Source: Chloroflexi bacterium CFX4 (GTDB lineage Bacteria; Chloroflexota; Anaerolineae; Aggregatilineales; UBA2796). Taken from it: DNA of 64,000 bases. A model generated the notes under the pieces. That model made no database searches and was not told the DNA's origin. It worked only from the letters and a program-made list of their open reading frames with translations. The position numbers were made by a program, and so were the translations under genes. The stretch lies in NCBI GenBank assembly GCA_021404685.1, contig QWHC01000002.1:124001-188000 (forward strand), given 5' to 3'. Positions 1-8,757 of the stretch are shown here, piece after piece (the stretch's first letter is position 1; each line of letters begins with the position of its first letter).

Positions 1-1064
1 TCCGTACCATGCCGGTGACGGGCGTCACGTTCATCATCGGTGGCTTGGCATTGGCAGGTGCGCCGCTCTTTACGGCAGGCTTCTGGTCAAAAGATGAAAT
101 CCTGCTGGAAGCGTGGCACATCATGGGCAAAAATCCTGTGGGCTTGCTGGTCTTGGTGTTGCTTTCGCTGGCGGCTGTCCTCACGACGCTCTATACCTTC
201 CGCCAAATCTGGCTAACCTTCTTTGGCAAGGCGCGCACAGAGGCGGCGCTTTACGCGCAACACTACAATCCATCCCGTGGCGAAGGGCGCAATGAGGCGT
301 TTAATTCGGCTGCGATGACCATCCCACTGATCGTGTTGGCGTTCTTTGCCATCTTCGCCGGTTTTGTCGGCGTTAATCCATCCTTCCCGATCATCGGGCC
401 GCTGCTGAATGGACTAGGCATTGAGAAGCCATTGATCCTCTACATCAAGAACGCGCTCTTGGAAGCACCGCCGCTGCCAGATTTCAACATCTTGCCGGTG
501 CTGCTCTCGTTCACGATCTTCGGCGTAGGTGTTTATGCAGGCTATACGCTCTATGCGCGGCGTGAATACGCGCTTGGGCAGCCTGACCCGCTTGAGGGAA
601 TCGTCGGTGCGGATGCTTACCGCCTGTTGGTGAACAAGTACTACATTGACGAGTTCTACGAACGCACCTTCATCAAGCCGATGCAGCGCATTGCCGAAGG
701 CTACAGCCGTGTGGTGGATCGCGGCATTATTGATAGCATCCTGCACTTCTTTGCGACCATTGCCGGCTACATTGGCGATGTGGTGAAGGAATTCAACCGC
801 GTGGTGATTGACGGTGTAGGGGATGGCATTCCAGAGGCAATCGGCGACGCCGCGCGTGGTTTGCGCCCGGTGCAGACGGGGCGTGTGCAGCAGTATCTGC
901 TCTTTACGCTAATCGCAGCATTGGTGGTTGGCGCGAACCTGATCCTCTTGGCAGTTGCGCCGAGCGCCGTCGTCCCGGCGCTGCTTGTGCAAGGTGGTAT
1001 TGCCGTCCTATTGGTCTTGTTCTTCGGCACAGGTGGCAAACAAGCCACTGGCAGCGGTGACTAG
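1..1064 (+). CDS. nuoL: NADH-quinone oxidoreductase subunit L, C-terminal part (cut by window start)
   Basis: This is the C-terminal ~353 residues of the complex I antiporter-like subunit that carries out proton translocation at the distal end of the membrane arm. The reading frame is open to the left edge, so the true start lies outside. The PLFTAGFWSKDEIL segment is the conserved TM12 region of NuoL, with the TM12 lysine. It is followed by several hydrophobic helices and a long amphipathic stretch (about residues 215-285) that should form the lateral helix HL. After the usual final helix a second hydrophobic segment follows (about residues 318-340), so the protein seems to have one more C-terminal helix than E. 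coli NuoL. It is followed 11 bases later by nuoM with a good AGGAG site, in the usual L-M-N order. Confidence 0.95.
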   Translation, partial: RTMPVTGVTFIIGGLALAGAPLFTAGFWSKDEILLEAWHIMGKNPVGLLVLVLLSLAAVLTTLYTFRQIWLTFFGKARTEAALYAQHYNPSRGEGRNEAFNSAAMTIPLIVLAFFAIFAGFVGVNPSFPIIGPLLNGLGIEKPLILYIKNALLEAPPLPDFNILPVLLSFTIFGVGVYAGYTLYARREYALGQPDPLEGIVGADAYRLLVNKYYIDEFYERTFIKPMQRIAEGYSRVVDRGIIDSILHFFATIAGYIGDVVKEFNRVVIDGVGDGIPEAIGDAARGLRPVQTGRVQQYLLFTLIAALVVGANLILLAVAPSAVVPALLVQGGIAVLLVLFFGTGGKQATGSGD

Positions 1065-1075
1065 GAGTTCATTCT

Positions 1076-2698
1076 ATGACGCTTGACTTTCTGACTCTGC
1101 TCACCTTCCTGCCGATGATTGGTGCAGGTGTGGTGATTGTGCTGCCGCGCCGCCAGAAGAATTTGGCGCGCATGGTGGCGCTTGCCTTTAGCGTTGTGGT
1201 GCTGGGTATGGCAATTGCGCTCTTTGCGGCGTATTCCAATGGCACTTGCCCTGAGGGCAACCTGCCACAGGAGATGCGCGCAGCCGCCGCCAATGCGCCC
1301 TTCACCTTCGTCTGTGAGCATGTGGCGGATTTCTTCCCGCTGCTTAACTCCAAGTGGCATGTTGGCGTGGATGGACTGAGCGTGGCGATGATCTTGTTGG
1401 CGGCAATCCTAACGCCGCTGGCAATCCTGATCAGCTTTGAGGTCACGGATCGTGTTCACGAGCATATGGCGCTGTTCCTGTTCCTAGAGATGGGCGTGCT
1501 AGGCTTGTTCGTCTCGCTGGACTTGATCACGTTCTTCATCTTTTGGGAGATTGGCTTGGTGCCAATGTACTTCCTGATCAACTACTGGGGCGGTAAAGAT
1601 CGGCAGTATGCCTCGTTCAAGTTCTTCTTGTATACGATGGCAGGCTCGCTTGGGCTGCTGCTCTCCATCCAGTTGATCGGGATTATTGCCGGCACGATGG
1701 ACATTCCAACCTTGCTGGCAACCTTCCCACGTGGCTTGAACGCTGCGGGACAGCCGCTGACCTTCCCCTTCAGCGCTGATCTCGGCTTGGTGAAGGGCTT
1801 GGTCTTTGCGGCGTTCTTTGTGGCGTTCGCCATCAAAGTGCCGATCTTCCCCTTCCATACATGGCTGCCCGATGCCCACACCGAAGCGCCAACCGCAGGC
1901 TCTATGCTGCTGGCGGGCATTCTGCTGAAGCTGGGCGCCTATGGCTTCTTGCGCTTGGTGGTGCCGTTGTTCCCTGCCGAGGCGCAGGCGTTTGCGCCGT
2001 TCTTGGCAGCGCTTGCCGTTGGCGGCGTGATCTTTGGCGCGTTGGCAGCCTGGGGCATGAACGACTTTAAGCGCTTGGTCGCCTATAGTTCGGTGAACCA
2101 TATGGGCTTTGTGGTGCTTGGCATCGCAGCCTTTGCGGCGGTCTATAATTCGTTGCTGACGGGCGCAACGCTCGAAAACAGCGAGATCGTGCAGCGCTCT
2201 GTGACGATGGCAACCAACGGCGCCGTGCTGCAAATGTTCACGCACGGGCTTAGCTCTGCCGGTATGTTCTTGTTGGTCGGCGCGCTCTATCACAAAGCGC
2301 ACACCCGTGATCTGCGCGAGTTTGGTGGTTTGTTTGCCCTTGCGCCAGTCTACGGCGGCTTGCTGATCTTCACCAGCATGGCAAGTTTGGGCTTGCCGGG
2401 CTTGGCGGGCTTCGTCAGCGAATTCCAAGTGGTGGCGGGCAGTTGGTGGATTTTCCCAGTGTGGGTCGCACTCGCCATGATCGGCTTGTTCCTGACGGGT
2501 GCTTATATCCTGAAAGGGATTCGGGCGGTGCTTTACGGACCGACCAATGCACACTGGCACGGGCATCACCTTGAGATTGAGTTCCGCGAGGTGCTGGCAA
2601 TCTCGCCGTTGGTGGTGCTGATCCTGATCACCGGCTTGTATCCGAACTGGATCGTCGAGATCATCAACCAAGCAGTAGCGCGGCTTCTAGGCAGTTGA
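1076..2698 (+). CDS. nuoM: NADH-quinone oxidoreductase subunit M (first copy)
   Basis: A 540-residue antiporter-like proton-pumping subunit of complex I in the inner membrane. All key charged residues can be placed: the TM5 glutamate in FWEIG (E158), the TM7 lysine in FAIKVPIFPFH (K254), the TM8 lysine in LLKLGAYG (K285), and the TM12 glutamate in GFVSEFQ. The HTWLPDAHTEAP motif is the family hallmark. Length is slightly above that of E. coli NuoM (509). The start has an AGGAG ribosome binding site overlapping the nuoL stop. It lies between nuoL and a second nuoM, so it should be co-transcribed with them. This copy looks like the canonical NuoM. Confidence 0.95.
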   Translation: MTLDFLTLLTFLPMIGAGVVIVLPRRQKNLARMVALAFSVVVLGMAIALFAAYSNGTCPEGNLPQEMRAAAANAPFTFVCEHVADFFPLLNSKWHVGVDGLSVAMILLAAILTPLAILISFEVTDRVHEHMALFLFLEMGVLGLFVSLDLITFFIFWEIGLVPMYFLINYWGGKDRQYASFKFFLYTMAGSLGLLLSIQLIGIIAGTMDIPTLLATFPRGLNAAGQPLTFPFSADLGLVKGLVFAAFFVAFAIKVPIFPFHTWLPDAHTEAPTAGSMLLAGILLKLGAYGFLRLVVPLFPAEAQAFAPFLAALAVGGVIFGALAAWGMNDFKRLVAYSSVNHMGFVVLGIAAFAAVYNSLLTGATLENSEIVQRSVTMATNGAVLQMFTHGLSSAGMFLLVGALYHKAHTRDLREFGGLFALAPVYGGLLIFTSMASLGLPGLAGFVSEFQVVAGSWWIFPVWVALAMIGLFLTGAYILKGIRAVLYGPTNAHWHGHHLEIEFREVLAISPLVVLILITGLYPNWIVEIINQAVARLLGS

Positions 2699-2714
2699 TT
2701 CAGGTAGGGAAAGC

Positions 2715-4403
2715 ATGTTACTTACAGCGGTTCTAGTCGTCCCGATTGCAGCAGCCTTCTTTATGCTGCTGGCGCTCAAAGACGAACAAAAAACAGAGGT
2801 GCGCCTGCTGGCTGCCTTCTCGACGGGCGTCTGCCTTGTGCTTTCGGCGCTCGTCTACATCGAGGCAAGCACGCCGACTGTGCTGGCAGCAGCGGCTGCC
2901 AAAGGCGCGCAAGGGCTTTCATACTTCGTGCAGGAAATTAACCTGCCATGGGTGCCGGCACTCGGCATTTACTATCATGTGGGCGCGGATGGCACCACAG
3001 CGCCCATGGTGCTGCTGACGGGCTTGGCAGCTTTCGGCGGCGTGCTGATCTCGTGGAAGATTGAAGATCGCACACGGGAGTTCATGGCATTCTTCCTGCT
3101 CTTGGTGGCAGGTGTGTATGGCGTGTTCGTCTCGCTGGATATGTTCTTGCTGTTCTTCTGGTACGAGTTTGCCATCTTCCCAATGTACTTCCTGATCGCC
3201 GGCTGGGGCTGGAAGCCGATCCGCGAATATGCCGCGATGAAGCTGACGCTCTACATCCTGATCGGCTCGTTTGTGGCGCTGATCGGCTTGCTGGTGATGT
3301 ACTTCTCGGCGGGATCGTTCTTTGCCGACAATCCGCAGAACCTTGCCACGCTCCGCCAAGTGCTGAACAATCCCGAAGCACCTGCCTACAGTTTCGATTT
3401 CTATCACTTTGAGGCAGCCTCACGGTGGAGTACGCTCACCGGGCGGCTCGGTCCGTTTGACCTGACGCCCTCCGGCGGGGTGAGCGTTGCCAAGCTGTGG
3501 TTCCCGATGATCTTCATCGGCTTTGGCGTTTTGGCGGGCATGTTCCCGTTCCACAACTGGTCGCCCGATGGTCATGTGGCGGCGCCAACGGCCGTCTCGA
3601 TGATCCATGCGGGCGTGCTGATGAAGCTGGGCGCCTATGCTGCGCTGCGCGTCGGCGTGCAACTGCTGCCGGAAGGCGCGAAAGTCCATCTGCCGTGGAT
3701 CATCTTGCTGACAGCCGTCAATGTGGTCTATGGTGCCTTCATCGCCTACCGCCAGCGGGACTTTAAGTACGTCATCGGCTTCTCGTCGGTCAGCCACATG
3801 GGCTTGGTGATGATGGGCATCAGCACGATGAGCGTGCAAGGCATGACGGGCGCAGGCTTGCAGATGTTCAGCCATGGCGTGATGACGGCGTTGTTCTTCT
3901 CGTGCGTGGGCATGGTCTACGATCAGGCGCACACACGCGATATTCCGTCGTTGGGCGGCTTTGGGCAGCGAATGCCGTTTGTGGCGTTTGCCTTCATTAT
4001 CGGCGGTTTGGTCTCGATGGGTATGCCCGGCTTAAGCGGCTTTGTGGCAGAGTTCCCGATCATGCAGGGCTTGTGGGCAGGGCCCGTCTTTGCGAACGGC
4101 GCAGCCTCGCCGCTGCAACTTGCCTACTTCCCCAGCTTTGACTACTACCCGATCCTAGCGATCATCACCGTGTTGGGCATCATCCTGACGGCGGGCTACG
4201 TGCTGAAGGTGACACAGCTTGTTTTCTTCGGCAATTTCAATGCGCAGCGCTTCCCAGACATTCGGGATGTGACGATCATTGATAAAACGGCGTTGGTGAT
4301 GCTCGGCGTTTTTCTGATCCTGCTCGGCGTCTTCCCGCGCTTCATGACAGGGATGCTTGAGGGCGGTATGCAGCCGATCCTAACGGCGCTGGCGGGGAGG
4401 TGA
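2715..4403 (+). CDS. nuoM: NADH-quinone oxidoreductase subunit M (second, divergent copy)
   Basis: A 562-residue NuoM paralogue placed between nuoM and nuoN. It keeps the TM5 glutamate (WYEF, E151), the TM8 lysine (LMKLGAYA, K304), the TM12 glutamate (GFVAEFP) and the FPFHNWSPDGH motif. The position of the TM7 lysine, AIKVPIFPFH in the first copy, reads GVLAGMFPFH here, so the lysine is replaced by leucine (L273, codon ttg at 3531). Two NuoM genes in one operon are the mark of so-called 2M complex I, in which an extra pump module is thought to lengthen the membrane arm. The copy may therefore be structural or pump differently. An insertion of about 40 residues lies between TM6 and TM7 (residues 200-250). 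Confidence 0.93.
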   Translation: MLLTAVLVVPIAAAFFMLLALKDEQKTEVRLLAAFSTGVCLVLSALVYIEASTPTVLAAAAAKGAQGLSYFVQEINLPWVPALGIYYHVGADGTTAPMVLLTGLAAFGGVLISWKIEDRTREFMAFFLLLVAGVYGVFVSLDMFLLFFWYEFAIFPMYFLIAGWGWKPIREYAAMKLTLYILIGSFVALIGLLVMYFSAGSFFADNPQNLATLRQVLNNPEAPAYSFDFYHFEAASRWSTLTGRLGPFDLTPSGGVSVAKLWFPMIFIGFGVLAGMFPFHNWSPDGHVAAPTAVSMIHAGVLMKLGAYAALRVGVQLLPEGAKVHLPWIILLTAVNVVYGAFIAYRQRDFKYVIGFSSVSHMGLVMMGISTMSVQGMTGAGLQMFSHGVMTALFFSCVGMVYDQAHTRDIPSLGGFGQRMPFVAFAFIIGGLVSMGMPGLSGFVAEFPIMQGLWAGPVFANGAASPLQLAYFPSFDYYPILAIITVLGIILTAGYVLKVTQLVFFGNFNAQRFPDIRDVTIIDKTALVMLGVFLILLGVFPRFMTGMLEGGMQPILTALAGR

Positions 4404-4407
4404 TTTT

Positions 4408-5934
4408 ATGGAAAACATCACGACATCTATCATTTTGAACAGCGATCCGATCACGAATCTGCTGGCAGCGTTGCCCGCTATCCTGCTGACCGTCCTGGCG
4501 GTTGCCGGCGGCTTAATGGATGCCTTCTTTCCTGCCAGCCGCCGCCGCGAGATCGGTTTAATCGTCGGGCTGAGCCTGTTTGGGATTGCGTTGGTGGCGC
4601 TCGTAGTGCCGCCGCCAAGCCTGCCTGCTGAACAGCTTGTGCTGGGCGGCATGTTCCGCTTCGACGCCATGACGCAAATCTTCACCGTGATCACGCTGCT
4701 GGCTGCTGGCTTGGTGTGCCTGATCACGCTCGATGCACCGCAGATCGGGCGCATGGGCGAGTTCTACGCCGTGTTGGTGGTTGCCACGCTTGGCGGCATC
4801 CTGATGGCAGGCGCGGCTGACCTGATCATGGCATTCCTTGCCCTAGAGACGCTCTCGATCAGCTTGTACATCCTCTCTGGCTTCTTAGTCAAGAGTCCGC
4901 GTTCGGCGGAAGCAGGCATCAAGTACTTCCTGTTCGGCGGCTTCACATCGGCGATCATGCTCTACGGCTTCAGCCTGCTGTACGGCTTCACCGGCGCAAC
5001 CAACTTCTACGCCATCGGTGAGCGCATGGTCGCCCTTTCCGCAGGTACGCCTGCCCCTGAGACGCTCGTGCCGATCTTGATCGCGTTGGTCATGATTTTG
5101 GTCGGTTTCGGCTTCAAGCTGAGCGCTGTGCCGTTCCACTTCTGGACGCCGGACGTTTACGAAGGCGCGCCAACGCCTGTGACTGCCTATATCAGCGTGG
5201 CGAGCAAAGCAGCCAGCTTTGCGCTGTTTGCCCGCTTCCTGATTGTGGTCTTTCAGGGCGATGATCCAACGCGCTTCTGGGTGCAGGCAGTGGCGATGCT
5301 TGCCGTTGTGACCATGACGGTGGGTAACCTGTTCGCGCTGGTGCAGAACAACATCAAGCGCCTGCTGGCATACTCCTCCATCTCGCAAGCGGGCTATGCG
5401 TTGATCGGCATTGCAGCGATTGCCGCGCAGCCAGGCGTGCAGCCGGGCTTGGGCATCGCAGCGGTGACCTTCTACATGGCGATGTACATCCTGACGAACC
5501 TTGCCGCCTTCGGTGTGGTGATCGTCTTTGCGGCGTCCACAGGTAGCGAGAAAATCTCGGATATGGCGGGGCTCTCGCGGCGCAATCTCGGCTTGGCACT
5601 GGTGATGACCCTGGCGCTGCTCTCGTTAGCGGGCGTGCCGCCAGCGGCAGGCTTCTTTGGCAAGTTCTTCCTGTTCCGTGCGGCGGTGGATGCCGGCTTG
5701 GTGTGGCTTGCCTTCGCAGGCATTGCCAACTCGATGGTGGCACTCTACTACTACCTGATCGTGATCAAGGTCATGTTTGTGGATCGCAGCGAGACAGAAG
5801 ATCAGCCGATGCCAGTCGGTCAGCCGATGGTGTGGGCGCTTGGGCTAACCACTGCCGGCGTGATCTTGCTTGGCACCTTTTTCGCCACGCCGCTCTTTGA
5901 TTGGGCAGCGAATGCAGCGCGTCAGTTGTTCTAG
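4408..5934 (+). CDS. nuoN: NADH-quinone oxidoreductase subunit N
   Basis: A 508-residue complex I membrane subunit and third type of antiporter-like pump. Visible residues are the TM5 glutamate in FLALETLSI (E147), the TM7 lysine in FGFKLSAVPFH (K237), the TM8 lysine in SVASKAASF (K267) and the TM12 lysine in GFFGKFFLF, which is lysine in NuoN where NuoM has glutamate. FHFWTPDVYEGAP is the family signature. The start follows a GGGGAGGTGAT ribosome binding site only four bases after the second nuoM. It is the last gene of the operon, and a strong terminator follows 17 bases after the stop. Confidence 0.95.
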   Translation: MENITTSIILNSDPITNLLAALPAILLTVLAVAGGLMDAFFPASRRREIGLIVGLSLFGIALVALVVPPPSLPAEQLVLGGMFRFDAMTQIFTVITLLAAGLVCLITLDAPQIGRMGEFYAVLVVATLGGILMAGAADLIMAFLALETLSISLYILSGFLVKSPRSAEAGIKYFLFGGFTSAIMLYGFSLLYGFTGATNFYAIGERMVALSAGTPAPETLVPILIALVMILVGFGFKLSAVPFHFWTPDVYEGAPTPVTAYISVASKAASFALFARFLIVVFQGDDPTRFWVQAVAMLAVVTMTVGNLFALVQNNIKRLLAYSSISQAGYALIGIAAIAAQPGVQPGLGIAAVTFYMAMYILTNLAAFGVVIVFAASTGSEKISDMAGLSRRNLGLALVMTLALLSLAGVPPAAGFFGKFFLFRAAVDAGLVWLAFAGIANSMVALYYYLIVIKVMFVDRSETEDQPMPVGQPMVWALGLTTAGVILLGTFFATPLFDWAANAARQLF

Positions 5935-5951
5935 CCCTCTCTAAAATCACA

Positions 5952-5991
5952 AACGGGCGTGAGAAGTGATCTTCCCACGCCCGTTTTTTTT
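5952..5991 (+). terminator. Intrinsic terminator of the nuo operon
   Basis: A 15-base-pair stem (5952-5966 with 5971-5985, one mismatch) with a TGAT loop is followed by eight T residues (5984-5991). It sits directly behind nuoN and faces the convergent trxB, whose transcripts could also be slowed by it because an A/T-rich stretch lies on the other side. Confidence 0.9.
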
Positions 5992-6006
5992 GTGGTGCAG
6001 CTAGGG

Positions 6007-6969
6007 CTAGGCTTGCTTTTCCGCCTCTGTAGCGGCGGCGATGGCAGCTTCACGCTTGGCAAGCCATTCTTCAGCCGCCATGGCGGCAGCCGTCCCTTGC
6101 CCAACAGAGGTTGCCACCTGCTTCCAGATCGGGTCTTGAATTTCGCCGGCGGCGAAAATGCCTTCGACGTTGGTCATCATATGCCGATCCGTGATCAGGT
6201 AACCATGCTCATCCATGGTCAGCACGCCCTTAAAAAGCGCGTTGTTCGGCTCATGCCCAACAAAGATGAAGACGCCTTCGGTCGGATACTCGGTGATTTC
6301 GCCGCTCTGCACATTCCGCAATTGCACACGGTTCACCTTGCCGTTTTCGCCCTCAATGCGCTCTACGACGGTATTCCAAATGAAGTTGATCTTCTCATGG
6401 GCAAAGGCGCGCTTTTGCAGTTCTGCCTCTGCGCGCAAGGTATCACGGCGGTGAACTATGTCAATGCGCGAGGCGAATTTGGTCAGGAACAGCGATTCCT
6501 TGATGGCGCTATCGCCGCCGCCCACCACCACAATCTTCTTGCCGCGGAAGAAGAAGCCATCGCACGTGCCGCAGTAGCTGACGCCGCGCCCTGTGTATTC
6601 AACCTCACCCGGCACCTCCAGCAAGCGCGGTGAAGCACCCGCCGTCACAATGACCGTATCGGCAAGGTATTCAACGTTGCCCGTCCGCACTGTGAAAGGC
6701 GACCCACTGCTAAAATCCACGCTCAGCACCACGTCCATCTCGATCCGTGCGCCAAAGCGCTCCGCCTGCGCCTTCATGATCTCGATTAGCTCTGTGCCGC
6801 TGCCGCCGGGAAAGCCGGGATAGTTCTCGATCTCGTGGGTGAGCGCCACTTGCCCGCCGAACTGCGGACCAGCGATCACAACGGGATTCAAATTGGCGCG
6901 GGCAGTATAGAGCGCAGCAGTCAGCCCGGCGGGCCCGCTGCCGATGATAACGACTTTTTCGCGTTGCAT
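6007..6969 (-). CDS. trxB: Thioredoxin reductase
   Basis: A 320-residue flavoenzyme that reduces thioredoxin with NADPH in the cytoplasm. The FAD-binding GSGPAG motif is at residues 10-15, the redox-active CGTC at 133-136, the NADPH-binding GGGDSA at 150-155 with the following HRRD (phosphate binding), and the C-terminal FAD motif GIFAAGE. The latter reads GEIQD where most family members have GDVQD. Length is typical (about 310-320). It runs convergent to the nuo operon and appears monocistronic; an AT-rich TATATA stretch about 20 bases upstream could hold the -10, but I could not place a matching -35. Confidence 0.95.
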   Translation of the reverse strand: MQREKVVIIGSGPAGLTAALYTARANLNPVVIAGPQFGGQVALTHEIENYPGFPGGSGTELIEIMKAQAERFGARIEMDVVLSVDFSSGSPFTVRTGNVEYLADTVIVTAGASPRLLEVPGEVEYTGRGVSYCGTCDGFFFRGKKIVVVGGGDSAIKESLFLTKFASRIDIVHRRDTLRAEAELQKRAFAHEKINFIWNTVVERIEGENGKVNRVQLRNVQSGEITEYPTEGVFIFVGHEPNNALFKGVLTMDEHGYLITDRHMMTNVEGIFAAGEIQDPIWKQVATSVGQGTAAAMAAEEWLAKREAAIAAATEAEKQA

Positions 6970-7004
6970 GTTAGGGTTGTACTCCCGTATTCCGTATATA
7001 TGGA

Positions 7005-7706
7005 TTAGAGGGACTTGAATAGGCTGATCTTACAGCCAGCACAACGCTTTTGCCTAGTCCACCTGATCGCGGAGGGTCTCGTTAAGGCGCTTCCACCAAT
7101 CAGCAGCAGCAGACCGCCAACCGAAAGCAGCAAGCCGTTGCGCGCCAAGCTATCCATCGGGTCTGACCAGTTCGGCACACTGAAATAGCGCACCACAGCG
7201 CCGCCCGTCGAAGCGACAATGCCTTCAAATTGCCGATCAACGCTTGTGTTCACCCGCGTGTAGACGTACAAAGGCACGCCTAACGCCCGTGCGGCAATGG
7301 CATAATCGCGGATTTGCTCAAATTCGCGCCCTTCATAGAACAGCCCTTGCGTATTCTTCGCCTCGGCGATGAAGCCTTTCCCGAAGAAATCAGGGCGGCG
7401 GTAGGGCGCTGCCATCTGTACAGATGCCATACATGCATTACATTCCGAAGGCGACGGGTTGCCATTGTTGCAGATGCACTCGCGCTGATCAGGTGCCTCG
7501 TTGCGCAGCAAGCCTAAATCTTTGGCAAGGATTTGCTCGCCCGAAAGCCCGATTGCCGCAGCGTTCCCTTACCCTGTGGTGAGGGGCATTTCGCTGGAGT
7601 AGCGCCTGCCCGTTGGATTTGGCGCGGTGATGTTGAGCAGCAGCACCAACCAAAAGAGGCTGCTCACGAGCAGGATGCCTATCAGCCGTTGCCTGAGATG
7701 TTTCAT
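7005..7706 (-). pseudogene. REase-fold (Tox-REase-like) membrane-anchored protein, interrupted by an in-frame stop
   Basis: From ATG at 7706, preceded by an AGGA site, the frame encodes a 46-residue piece with a signal-anchor helix (residues 8-26) and stops at TAA 7569-7571. The same frame then continues without a break to 7005. The downstream part has a Cys-rich stretch (CICNN, ECNAC), then RPDFFGKGFIAEAKN. This is a D-x8-ExK arrangement typical of restriction-endonuclease-fold nucleases and resembles the Tox-REase-7 type of toxin domain. A C-terminal hydrophobic segment (SVGGLLLLIGG) follows. The single stop could be a real nonsense mutation, an assembly error, or separate two genes, the second starting at TTG 7511. 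No partner immunity gene is evident nearby. Confidence 0.55.
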
Positions 7707-7875
7707 AAAGCGTTCCTGTTGATGCTTTTCGTGTATCGTAACGCATTTGCAGGCAAGCGATCTATGCAGAAAACATAACAAATCGGTTTGTTGCCATACG
7801 GTGGTGAGCCTAGCGTGCGGTCAATGCGGGCATTGGCAGCCTGCAATCTTCACCACACCCACAAGAGCGTAAACG

Positions 7876-7905
7876 TTGCCGCTTCTGGGCATTTACTGGT
7901 ATACT
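7876..7905 (+). promoter_or_regulatory. Candidate promoter of the liv operon
   Basis: TTGCCG (7876-7881), an 18-base spacer and an extended -10, TGG plus TATACT (7900-7905), lie about 70 bases upstream of livG. The same TGGTATACT string occurs again directly upstream of the gene at 56171. Confidence 0.45.
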
Positions 7906-7975
7906 TTTGCACAGGCTGAAAATAGTCTTTGTTGATCAGCCTATATTGCCTTTTTAGCTAGTATTCTTGCATTTT

Positions 7976-8752
7976 ATGAAACAACCATCTACAAAACTGC
8001 GTGTGCAGAATATCACGCTGCGCTTTGGCGGCATCGTCGCACTGAACGATGTTTCGTTCGAGGTACAGCAAGGCGAGATTCTCGCCCTGATTGGACCTAA
8101 CGGCGCAGGCAAAACAAGCTGTATCAACAGCATTGGCGGCTTTTACCGCCCTCAGGAAGGGCGCATCTTCCTTGATGAGAAGGATGTTTCGCGCCTTGCC
8201 CCTTACCAACGTGCCAAACTTGGACTATCCCGCACCTTCCAGAACATCGCCCTCTATACGAACGCGACCACGCTTGATAACCTGATGGCGGCGCGCCATA
8301 TCCACATGCGCTCTAACCTGCTTGGCGAGGCGATCTTCTGGGGCATGGCGCAGCGCGAGGAGATCAAGCATCGGCGCGTTGTGGAGGAAATCATTGATTT
8401 TCTGGAAATGCAATCCATCCGCAAGAGCATTGTCGGCAGGCTTGGCTATGGCTTGCGGAAGCGTGTGGAACTGGGGCGTGCGCTTGCCCTAGAGCCTTCG
8501 CTGCTGCTGCTGGATGAACCAATGGCAGGCATGAACGTTGAAGAAAAAGAAGATATGGCGCGCTTCATCCTCGATATTCACGAGCGGCGCGGCGTGACGA
8601 TTGTCCTCATTGAACATGATATGGGCTTGGTGATGGATATTGCCCATCGCATTGTGGTGCTGGATTTTGGGCGCAAGATCGCCGAAGGCACACCACAAGA
8701 AATCCGTAACAACCAAGCCGTCATCAACGCTTATCTTGGTCAGGCGGAGTAA
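7976..8752 (+). CDS. livG: Branched-chain-amino-acid-type ABC transporter ATP-binding protein (LivG-like)
   Basis: A 258-residue ATPase that powers import through the LivH/LivM permease pair. Walker A is GPNGAGKT (residues 40-47), Walker B is LLLLDEP, and the signature region reads LGYGLRKRVELGRAL, the degenerate form normal for LivG. The length and the closing AYLGQ motif also fit LivG rather than LivF. ATG 7976 was preferred to an in-frame TTG nine bases upstream because the homologous region begins here. No clear Shine-Dalgarno site is visible. It opens the cluster livG-fadD-livH-livM-SBP-livF-paaK, all on the plus strand, which indicates one transcriptional unit. Confidence 0.93.
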   Translation: MKQPSTKLRVQNITLRFGGIVALNDVSFEVQQGEILALIGPNGAGKTSCINSIGGFYRPQEGRIFLDEKDVSRLAPYQRAKLGLSRTFQNIALYTNATTLDNLMAARHIHMRSNLLGEAIFWGMAQREEIKHRRVVEEIIDFLEMQSIRKSIVGRLGYGLRKRVELGRALALEPSLLLLDEPMAGMNVEEKEDMARFILDIHERRGVTIVLIEHDMGLVMDIAHRIVVLDFGRKIAEGTPQEIRNNQAVINAYLGQAE

Positions 8753-8757
8753 AAAGC

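Noticed and set aside
1499-2671. 390-residue minus-strand frame opposite nuoM
   Set aside because: Antisense shadow of a highly conserved gene; composition rich in His/Gln/Arg typical of reverse frames.
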